From assembly GCA_963822175.1 (NCBI GenBank), contig CAWGGJ010000007.1, positions 372,001 to 436,000 of the forward strand: a stretch of 64,000 nt of DNA, written 5' to 3'. Below, piece by piece: positions 28,926 to 35,583 of the stretch. Under the pieces are notes generated by a model, which had not been told where the DNA came from, did not search any database, and saw nothing but the letters and a program-made list of their open reading frames with translations. How positions within the stretch are numbered: the stretch's first letter is position 1; every line of letters starts with the position of its first letter. The stretch is from FEB-25 sp963822175 (GTDB taxonomy: Bacteria > Chloroflexota > Anaerolineae > Anaerolineales > UBA4823). A program made the translations under genes and the position numbers.

Positions 28926-30041
28926 ATGAGCAAAATCAGAGTTCTGGTTGGCACACGCAAGGGAGCGTTTGTTTTGACTTCCGATGAAATGCGTGAACGT
29001 TGGGAGATCAGTGGACCACACTTTGCCGGTTGGGAAATTTATCATATAAATGGATCACCCATTAACCCAGACCGTTTGTATGCCTCCCAATCCAATGGCT
29101 GGTTTGGACAGGTGATCCAGCGATCCAACGACGGAGGTATCACCTGGAATACAGTTGGAAATAAGTTTGCCTATGCTGGTGCTCCTGCCACGCACCAATG
29201 GTTCGATGGTTCACAGCGTCCCTGGGAATTCAAACGCGTCTGGAAGCTTCAACCTTCCCTGACCGAACTGGATACGGTCTATGCCGGGGTGGAAGATGCC
29301 GCACTGTTTCGCTCGACGGATGGCGGACAGAACTGGCAGGAACTGGACGGGTTGCGGGAGGTAAAAGGTAATCTGTGGGCACCGGGGGCAGGCGGAATGT
29401 GCCTGCATACCATCATTGAGGATCCTGGCAATCCATTGCGCCTGTATATTGCCATATCAGCAGCCGGTGCATTCCGCAGCGATGATGGTGGACAAAAATG
29501 GAAAGCGATCAACCACGGTCTAACGTCCAATTTTGAGCTGGCTGACCCTGATGCTGATGTCGGCCACTGTGTGCATTCCATAGCCATGCACCGGGCACAG
29601 CCGGAGGTGTTATTCATGCAAAAACACTGGGATATCATGCGCAGCGATAATGCCGGGGAATCCTGGTATGAAGTGAGTGGCAATCTGCCCACCGATTTTG
29701 GATTTACCATCACAGTGCATGCCCATGAGCCCAAGACAATCTATGTTGTTCCGATAAAGTCAGACTCAGAACACTTTCCACTCGATGGACAGCTGCGAGT
29801 GTATCGCAGCCGGACCGGTGGAAATGAATGGGAGGCATTGACCAAGGGCTTGCCGCAGAGCAATTGCTTTGTCAATGTTTTGCGCAGTGCCATGTCGGTG
29901 GACAGCTTTGACCCATGTGGAGTGTATTTTGGAACCACCGGCGGGCAGGTATATGCATCAAGTGATTCAGGCGACAGCTGGATAACCATCGTCAGAGATT
30001 TGCCACCTGTGCTATCTGTCGAGGCACAGGTATTGCCATGA
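28926..30041 (+). CDS. BNR/Asp-box beta-propeller (sialidase-like fold) protein
   Basis: A 371-residue protein made of repeated Asp-box motifs S-x-D-x-G-x-x-W: SNDGGITW, STDGGQNW, SDDGGQKW, SDNAGESW and SSDSGDSW, spaced to give a six- or seven-bladed propeller. It starts MSKIRVLVGTRKGAFVL without a signal peptide, so it is probably cytoplasmic, unlike most true sialidases. The ATG at 28926 has GGGAG seven bases upstream. The stop overlaps the start of a MoaD/ThiS-like gene by ATGA, so the two products are made together and may act together. Sialidase activity is not supported; the sialidase Arg triad cannot be assigned. Confidence 0.85.
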   Translation: MSKIRVLVGTRKGAFVLTSDEMRERWEISGPHFAGWEIYHINGSPINPDRLYASQSNGWFGQVIQRSNDGGITWNTVGNKFAYAGAPATHQWFDGSQRPWEFKRVWKLQPSLTELDTVYAGVEDAALFRSTDGGQNWQELDGLREVKGNLWAPGAGGMCLHTIIEDPGNPLRLYIAISAAGAFRSDDGGQKWKAINHGLTSNFELADPDADVGHCVHSIAMHRAQPEVLFMQKHWDIMRSDNAGESWYEVSGNLPTDFGFTITVHAHEPKTIYVVPIKSDSEHFPLDGQLRVYRSRTGGNEWEALTKGLPQSNCFVNVLRSAMSVDSFDPCGVYFGTTGGQVYASSDSGDSWITIVRDLPPVLSVEAQVLP

Positions 30042-30334
30042 TCCGGGTTGTGCTGCCGGCTCAATTGTGCACGCTGGCGGATGTCGAACGTGAAACCGAG
30101 CTGCAGTTGCAGGGCAGAGTGACGCTCAATGCGGTCCTGGATGCGCTGGAAGCACGTTACCCGATGCTCCGGGGGACCATCCGCGACCAGCTAACCCTAC
30201 AGCGGCGTCCCTTCATTCGCTTTTTTGCCTGTGGGGAGGATATATCTCAAGATCCGCAATCCAATCCACTTCCAGACGAGGTGGCAAACGGTATGCAACC
30301 GCTGCTTGTTGTGGGTGCCATGGCGGGAGGGTAG
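30038..30334 (+). CDS. MoaD/ThiS-like ubiquitin-fold protein ending in Gly-Gly
   Basis: A 98-residue beta-grasp protein. LNAVLDALEARYPMLRGTI is the central helix region of MoaD-like proteins, followed by FIRFFACGEDIS. It ends VVGAMAGG, with the terminal Gly-Gly that is adenylated and thiocarboxylated in sulfur carriers. It overlaps the BNR-propeller gene by ATGA. No MoeB/ThiF-like activating enzyme is in the window. It may supply sulfur for molybdopterin or another pathway, or be attached to proteins in a ubiquitin-like way. The link to the propeller is the informative clue. Confidence 0.85.
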   Translation: MIRVVLPAQLCTLADVERETELQLQGRVTLNAVLDALEARYPMLRGTIRDQLTLQRRPFIRFFACGEDISQDPQSNPLPDEVANGMQPLLVVGAMAGG

Positions 30335-30397
30335 GTTGATGTGACAGGATTCAGGGTCGTTTTCCAGCCCTCTGGCAGGTAAAAAACAGATACCTGC

Positions 30398-30545
30398 TTA
30401 TAAGCAGCGTTCGGCTATCCTCCCCCACACTTCCCCAAACCTTCTGATCTCATCCACCGTGTAGTAATGCACCGGTCCCACGCGCAACATGCCGTTTCTT
30501 CTCTCCAACTCAAAACTCGTATTAATCTCCAATACACCAACTGTT
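30398..30545 (-). pseudogene. C-terminal fragment of a class V aminotransferase gene
   Basis: The minus strand reads VLEINTSFELERRNG, then MLRVGPVHYYTVDEIRRFG and GRIAERCL, stop. This matches the C-terminus of the complete gene at 31265-32530 (ALEVTTRLGL, MVRVGPVHYNTLEEIERFG, GRIAEAEG). Upstream the frame is closed by stops and the rest of the enzyme is missing. It is a paralogue remnant, not a recent exact copy. Confidence 0.8.
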
Positions 30546-30608
30546 CCTCAGATATAACAGCGAGGTTATTAGCATTGGCGTAGGCAGACAAACAGGTCAA
30601 ATCAATGT

Positions 30609-30905
30609 ATGGATGCAGAATTAACCCACATCTTGAGCCGACTCAGGCAGTTATTGCCAGTACTTTCCGAGCGATACAATGTGGAAGAACTGGGCGTTTT
30701 TGGCTCATATCTACGCCAGGAACAAAGCCATGATAGTGATTTAGATATCCTGGTCACGTTTTCTGGAACACCAGGCTTATTGAAATTTATCGAGCTGGAA
30801 AATTATCTGAGCGATGTTTTCGGAATTAAGGTAGACCTGGTAATGAAAGATGCGCTCAAGCCGACAATCGGCAAGCAAATACTCAAGGAAGTCATGCAAG
30901 TATGA
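30609..30905 (+). CDS. mntA: MntA-type nucleotidyltransferase (minimal NTase) antitoxin
   Basis: A 98-residue minimal nucleotidyltransferase: LGVFGSYLRQEQSHDSDLDILV carries the family motif GSxxRx6SDxD, with the catalytic Asp pair in SDLD. FGIKVDLVMKD follows as the third-Asp region. In MntA-HepT modules this protein neutralises the HEPN toxin by adding AMP groups to a Tyr next to its active site. The gene is intact, while its partner downstream carries three in-frame stops. ATGA overlap with the toxin gene; no clear RBS before its own ATG. Confidence 0.88.
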   Translation: MDAELTHILSRLRQLLPVLSERYNVEELGVFGSYLRQEQSHDSDLDILVTFSGTPGLLKFIELENYLSDVFGIKVDLVMKDALKPTIGKQILKEVMQV

Positions 30906-31249
30906 AGGGGCAACATACCTACATCGATTATGTGAAAGACACACTGGAAGCAATTGAATAAGCGATCGTGTTCGTTGAGAGCTTGGATTACTAATAATTC
31001 AGCCAGGATGATAAAACGGTTTATGCAGTCATCCGGGCATTAGAAATTGTTGGAGAAGCTACCAAGAAAATACCCCAAGAAGTAAAAGAGCACTATGAAG
31101 AGATGCCATGGCGGGAAATTGCGGGAATGAGGGATAAGCTCATCCACGATTACTTTGGGGTAAATCTGGCCGTGGTATGGAAAGCAGTTTCTGAAGACCT
31201 TCCGAAAATAGATCCGTTATTGCGGAGAATGCTGGCAGACATTCGATAG
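30902..31249 (+). pseudogene. hepT: HepT-type HEPN RNase toxin, inactivated by three in-frame stops
   Basis: The frame from the ATG at 30902 is uninterrupted in phase for 116 codons but contains TAA at 30959-30961 and TAA-TAA at 30992-30997. Around them it reads YIDYVKDTLEAIE, AIVFVESLDY, FSQDDKTVYAVIRALEIVGEA, and MRDKLIHDYFGVN with the HEPN catalytic R-x4-H and the Tyr two residues later that MntA modifies. All three stops differ from a Lys, Gln or Glu codon by one base. The absence of frameshifts and the intact motif suggest recent inactivation by substitution. The intact antitoxin is upstream. Confidence 0.85.
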
Positions 31250-31264
31250 AACTGAGCTGACTGT

Positions 31265-32530
31265 TCATCCTTCAGCCTCTGCAATCCTCCCCAACGCGTC
31301 CCCAAATCTCTCTATCTCCTCCAGCGTGTTGTAATGCACCGGGCCTACGCGCACCATGCCACCGCTCCCCTCCAACCCCAGGCGCGTGGTGACCTCCAGG
31401 GCGTAATAATTCCCATCCCACACGTAAATATTGGCCTCATCCAGCTCTTCCGCCACCTGGCGGGGAGGCTTGCCTGTCAGTGTAAACGCAGCGGTTGGGA
31501 CGCGTTCCTCCAACCGTTTCGTATCCGTGATGCCATAGACGGTCACACCAGGGGTTTCCGCCAGGATATCCAGCAATACCTGACTTAACTCAAATTCATA
31601 ACTGCGTATGGCTGCCATCCCTTTTTTAAAGCTCAAGCGCCGGCCGGTGTAATCAGCTGCGTAGCGCTCAGCATATTCACCACCAAAGGTATCCCCCACC
31701 CATTCGATGTACTCCAGCGCCCCCAACACCCCACACATGCCCTCGAAATTCCCCGTGCCGGTCTCAAACTTCCCCGGCGGGTTTGGGGGAGCAGGGCGCA
31801 CCTTATAGGCGGTAAGCTGGTCAAGCAGGTCATAGCGCCCGTACAGCACGCCCATGTGCGGTCCAAAGAACTTGTAGGATGAGCAAACCAAAAAGTCACA
31901 TCCCAGATGCTGAACATCGATGGGACCATGAGGCGCATATTGCACCGCATCGATATACACCAGGGTTCCCACCTGATGAGCCATCTGGGTGATCCTGGCC
32001 ACCGGGTTGATCGTTCCCAACGCATTGGAGGCATATCCGAGCGCCAACAAGCGCGGCTTGCGTTCAAGGGCAGCCTGCATCTCATCCATATTCAGCGTGC
32101 CATCCTCGGGGTGAAAGTCCACCCAATTCACGACACAACCCCTGTCCTGTGCAGCCATCACCCAGGGTGTGACGTTGGCATCGTGGTCCAGGCGTGTGAC
32201 GACGATTTCATCACCCGGGTTGAACGTGCGCATCAGCGCCCGGCTGATGTTGAAGGTCAGGCTGGTCATGTTTGGCCCAAATACGATCTCCTGGGGGTCG
32301 CGGGCGTTGAGGAAATCCGCAGCGGTGAGGCGTGCATCTTCCACCAATGCGTCCGACTCGCGGCTGGTGGCAAAGGCACCTTCATGATTGGCATTATGCT
32401 CCACCAGGTAATTATTCATCCGGTCAAGCACCGTGCGTGCTACCTGGGTACCAGCGGGGTTGTCCAGGAAAATGGCATCCCGCTTAAGGGCTGGGAATTG
32501 GGATCGAATGGCGGACAGGTCAAGAGGCAT
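31265..32530 (-). CDS. Class V (cysteine-desulfurase-like) PLP aminotransferase
   Basis: A 421-residue fold-type I PLP enzyme. The PLP Lys is in SSYKFFGPHMGVLYGR. Earlier, IDAVQYAPHGPIDVQHLGCDF carries the Asp and Gln contacts. The N-terminal FLDNPAGTQVARTVLDRMNNYLVEHNANHEG fits a cysteine-desulfurase-like subgroup (SufS/CsdA relatives) seen in many bacteria. The catalytic Cys near the C-terminus of SufS is not evident, so it may be a lyase or aminotransferase of another kind. A paralogous C-terminal fragment lies beyond the toxin-antitoxin genes at 30398-30545. Confidence 0.88.
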   Translation of the reverse strand: MPLDLSAIRSQFPALKRDAIFLDNPAGTQVARTVLDRMNNYLVEHNANHEGAFATSRESDALVEDARLTAADFLNARDPQEIVFGPNMTSLTFNISRALMRTFNPGDEIVVTRLDHDANVTPWVMAAQDRGCVVNWVDFHPEDGTLNMDEMQAALERKPRLLALGYASNALGTINPVARITQMAHQVGTLVYIDAVQYAPHGPIDVQHLGCDFLVCSSYKFFGPHMGVLYGRYDLLDQLTAYKVRPAPPNPPGKFETGTGNFEGMCGVLGALEYIEWVGDTFGGEYAERYAADYTGRRLSFKKGMAAIRSYEFELSQVLLDILAETPGVTVYGITDTKRLEERVPTAAFTLTGKPPRQVAEELDEANIYVWDGNYYALEVTTRLGLEGSGGMVRVGPVHYNTLEEIERFGDALGRIAEAEG

Positions 32531-32599
32531 GGGAAGACTCCGGTGAGAGGTATTTTGTTGCCAGGGACAACTAATTATAATGCGATTGGAAAAAACACT

Positions 32600-33259
32600 T
32601 CAGGATGAAGTGGCATTGTTATGAAAACAGACACATTCATTTTCTCCCGAGATATCCTTGGGCATCATCTGCCTGGCAATCCTTTCCGCCTGCAGCAGCT
32701 CCTCGGGAGTGTTGATGTTCAAGAAAGCCAGCTGGTCTGGGTCATAGGGTAACATTTCCTCAGCTTCCAGGAAGCGGATATTTGCCTGTGAAAACCAGGC
32801 ATCCACACGGCGCTTGCTGGCTTCCAGTGCGGAATGGACAAACGGCAGGCAGCTCTCCCGCCGGTAAACAGCGTGGAACGGCTCAGTTCCACCCTTTGAG
32901 CGTGGAATGACTGCATCCGCACCGGTTTCGTGGAGCAGAACCAACGCTAAGGCGAAAATTTCCTGGCTTGCAAAGGGCATATCACAGGCTACCACAGCCA
33001 CATAAGGATACCGAGCAACACTCAGGGCAGTAAACAACCCTCCCAGGGCACCCAATCCAGGAAAGATATCTGGGACGGGTGTGAGCCCCAGGAAACGGTA
33101 GCTTTCGGGGTGGTTGGAGGTGACCAGCACTTCGTTTGCCAGTCCGGCCAATCGACTGAGCGGGCGCAGGATGAGCGGTTTGCCAAGGAACGGCAACAGG
33201 GCTTTATCCGTGCCCATGCGTCGCGACTCGCCTCCCGCCTGGATCACCAGGGATAACAT
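32600..33259 (-). CDS. mobA: Molybdenum cofactor guanylyltransferase (MobA-like)
   Basis: A 219-residue nucleotidyltransferase. The N-terminal nucleotide-binding motif is LVIQAGGESRRMGTDKALLPF, and VAVVACDMPFAS holds the metal-binding Asp. This matches MobA, which joins GMP to molybdopterin. INTPEELLQAERIARQ closes the domain. Length is normal. It ends 70 bases upstream of the aminotransferase start on the same strand. A MoaD-like gene is 2.3 kb away on the other strand, the only other candidate Mo-cofactor gene in the window. Confidence 0.88.
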   Translation of the reverse strand: MLSLVIQAGGESRRMGTDKALLPFLGKPLILRPLSRLAGLANEVLVTSNHPESYRFLGLTPVPDIFPGLGALGGLFTALSVARYPYVAVVACDMPFASQEIFALALVLLHETGADAVIPRSKGGTEPFHAVYRRESCLPFVHSALEASKRRVDAWFSQANIRFLEAEEMLPYDPDQLAFLNINTPEELLQAERIARQMMPKDISGENECVCFHNNATSS

Positions 33260-33354
33260 GCTTCTACTCCGATAAATATCAGCCCAATGTTCATCATGGA
33301 ATAAACCTTGCCAAACATGATTATAATGGGATTATCAATAAGGATACGAATGCG

Positions 33355-34470
33355 ATGAAAACTGTAGCAGACATTCTGGATCAATTAACCGTTGAAAATA
33401 TGGAATTAGCAGAAGCACGGGTAGATAATACCGTGCGTTGTTATGCCTGCGCACATCGCTGCCTGATCCGTGAAGGCCGGCGCGGTATCTGCCAGGTGCG
33501 CTTCAATAAAGACGGCAAATTGCACGTACCCTGGGGTTATGTAGCCGGCTTGCAGGCTGACCCTATTGAGAAAAAACCTTTTTTCCATATTCTGCCTGGT
33601 AGTGATGCCCTCACCTTTGGTATGCTGGGTTGTGATTTCCACTGCGCCAATTGCCAGAATTGGGTCAGCTCACAGATGCTGCGGGATCCAGCAGCGGACG
33701 AGTCAGTCAGTTATATTCACCACATCACGCCCGAACAAATGATATTAGCGGCTGAAAGGGCAGGGGCGAGTGTGATCGCATCCTCCTACAACGAGCCGCT
33801 GATCACATCGGAGTGGGCAGTGAGCATCTTCAAGCTGGCAGTACGGCAGGGGATAAAGTGTGTGTACGTCTCCAATGGCAACGCCACCCCACAGGTGTTG
33901 GAATATTTGCGCCCCTACCTGAGCGGTTACAAGGTCGATCTTAAGACAATGAACGATAAACAATACCGCCAGCTGGGTGGTGTGTTGAATAACGTGTTGG
34001 ATACCATACGGATGGCATACCAGCTGGGGCTGTGGGTGGAGGTGGTAACGTTGGTCATCCCAGGGTTTAATGAGAGCACTGATGAACTCATGGATGCAGG
34101 CCGCTTCATTACATCCGTCTCACCCGACATTCCCTGGCATGTAACTGCTTTTCACCCCGATTATAAGATGACCGAGACGCATCCAACCCCGGTGAAGACC
34201 CTGCAACGGGCGGCTGAGATCGGGCAGGAAGCAGGGTTGAAATATGTCTACGCCGGGAATCTGCCCGGAAGCCTGCGGGAATATGAGAATACCCACTGCC
34301 CCAAGTGCCAGACTTTGCTGATTGAACGCACAGGTTATGTCATTTACAAGTATCAGATCACCGAAGCTGGAACCTGCCAAAAATGTGGCACAAAAATCCC
34401 CGGTATTTGGACAGACGATCCGAAATCAGTGAGGCTGGCGGGATGGGGAATGCCAAGGGTATTCAGGTGA
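33355..34470 (+). CDS. amrS: AmmeMemoRadiSam-type radical SAM protein (AmrS-like)
   Basis: A 371-residue radical SAM enzyme. N-terminal Cys pair CYACAHRC, then the [4Fe-4S] motif C-x3-C-x2-C in GMLGCDFHCANCQNW. It has the family phrase DPIEKKPFFHILPG and ends with a zinc-finger-like region CPKCQTLLIERTGY ... CQKCGTKIPG. AmrS belongs to a three-part system with AmrA and AmrB; neither partner is present in this window. The reaction is not known to me. The ATG at 33355 has AAGGA upstream. The next ATG upstream (33350) closes at once in its own frame. Confidence 0.9.
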   Translation: MKTVADILDQLTVENMELAEARVDNTVRCYACAHRCLIREGRRGICQVRFNKDGKLHVPWGYVAGLQADPIEKKPFFHILPGSDALTFGMLGCDFHCANCQNWVSSQMLRDPAADESVSYIHHITPEQMILAAERAGASVIASSYNEPLITSEWAVSIFKLAVRQGIKCVYVSNGNATPQVLEYLRPYLSGYKVDLKTMNDKQYRQLGGVLNNVLDTIRMAYQLGLWVEVVTLVIPGFNESTDELMDAGRFITSVSPDIPWHVTAFHPDYKMTETHPTPVKTLQRAAEIGQEAGLKYVYAGNLPGSLREYENTHCPKCQTLLIERTGYVIYKYQITEAGTCQKCGTKIPGIWTDDPKSVRLAGWGMPRVFR

Positions 34471-34494
34471 TTCCATGTGGCACTTTCGCTGGAT

Positions 34495-35529
34495 CTATTG
34501 TGGGGGTGGTTTTCGCACGATAACGCGCATCACACGTCGGTCTATGGCACCAAAACGATATTTATACTGCTCATCCCCACGCATAAAGTCGAAACACTCC
34601 CGATGGTTCTCGTTAGCCCATTCCAGCAGGTGACCAAGCAAGACCCACCCAAGAGAAAGCTCTTTGAAGCGAAAATCCATACCGGAGTTATATACCCAGA
34701 TGTGGTTCATATAATCGAAGTTCAGGTAACCAGCTGCTTTTTCTCCGTTCACTTCGATGAATGCCAGTTGAAGCCAGCCAGCCTGTTGGGCAGCATGTAC
34801 GATCGAATGCATCTGGTCACGCATGGAGGCAGTCAGAAATTTTGCTTTATCCGGGTCGCAATCCATTAAGCCAAAAAAACTGTTGATCTCCTGGTCCAGC
34901 CTGGTTCCATCTTCAACGATATACCATCTCACTGGCAGGTAATATTCTTCAGCACGACGCATCTTACGCCGAATCTCATGTCGCTGTTTTTTATCAATAC
35001 CGCAAATGTATTTTTCCCAATCTCCAGGGAGGGGAATATATGGGCAATGCTGAAGCGGCTGCTGGGTATATATCCAACCACGTTTTTCTGCTTCTGCTTG
35101 AAGTGCGGTTAATGTGGGAGAGTTTTCCAAGAGGTTATACCAATCCAACACCTGGAAATTAAAGGGTTGTTCGCTTGCTAGATGGTCCAAAAGCGCTCCC
35201 AAGAAGTCGGGGAGATCCTCCGTCCTGGCAATCACATCCAGGTAATCGGATATTTCAATGCTTCCAAGGAGCATCAGAGCTGGGTCACCATCGCGGTTTT
35301 TTGTCAGAAACATTGGGGCAATCCCACTAAGCCCACCATGCTCCTGGCGTGCGATGTAGATAGCTAATTCCGCATCAGACCATTCACCGCCACCCAATCC
35401 CTGCCACCATGCAGTAATATATTCGTGGCGTAAAAACGGCACATGACTTGCACTAATCGCCAGTAAATCGTTCCATTCTTTTTCTAAGCTGGTCAATTCT
35501 GGTAAGGAGCGGATGGTTGCAATGTGCAT
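34495..35529 (-). CDS. GNAT-fold (BcsL/CelD-like, FemAB-related) acyltransferase
   Basis: A 344-residue protein with the tandem GNAT fold of the CelD/BcsL group. Key stretches: CGIDKKQRHEIRRKMRRAEE, WLQLAFIEVNGEKAAGYLNFDY and a C-terminal CFDFMRGDEQYKYRFGA, the usual ending with the conserved RGDExYKxxxG. These proteins are linked to envelope polysaccharide or peptidoglycan modification. No membrane helix is seen. The nearby envelope genes (membrane glycosyltransferase at 38255) would fit. The precise acceptor is unknown. Confidence 0.85.
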   Translation of the reverse strand: MHIATIRSLPELTSLEKEWNDLLAISASHVPFLRHEYITAWWQGLGGGEWSDAELAIYIARQEHGGLSGIAPMFLTKNRDGDPALMLLGSIEISDYLDVIARTEDLPDFLGALLDHLASEQPFNFQVLDWYNLLENSPTLTALQAEAEKRGWIYTQQPLQHCPYIPLPGDWEKYICGIDKKQRHEIRRKMRRAEEYYLPVRWYIVEDGTRLDQEINSFFGLMDCDPDKAKFLTASMRDQMHSIVHAAQQAGWLQLAFIEVNGEKAAGYLNFDYMNHIWVYNSGMDFRFKELSLGWVLLGHLLEWANENHRECFDFMRGDEQYKYRFGAIDRRVMRVIVRKPPPQ

Positions 35530-35569
35530 ATTTACTCCTGATGGTATATTACAAGTTAGATTTTACCAG

Positions 35570-35575
35570 TATAAT
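35570..35575 (+). promoter_or_regulatory. -10 box of a probable leaderless transcript
   Basis: TATAAT ends 8 bases before the ATG at 35584. Transcription would start at or within a base or two of the start codon, and no RBS is present. A weak -35 (TTACAA, 35549-35554) is 15 bases upstream. Confidence 0.5.
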
Positions 35576-35583
35576 CACTCGAT

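Noticed and set aside
28926..30041. Secreted exo-alpha-sialidase
   Set aside because: No signal peptide and no assignable Arg triad or catalytic Tyr/Glu; only the Asp-box fold is supported.
30959..30997. TAA reassigned to a sense codon, because three TAA occur in hepT
   Set aside because: Several other genes (for example the flavoprotein at 4451 and the chelatase at 11834) end with TAA; decay of the toxin is simpler.
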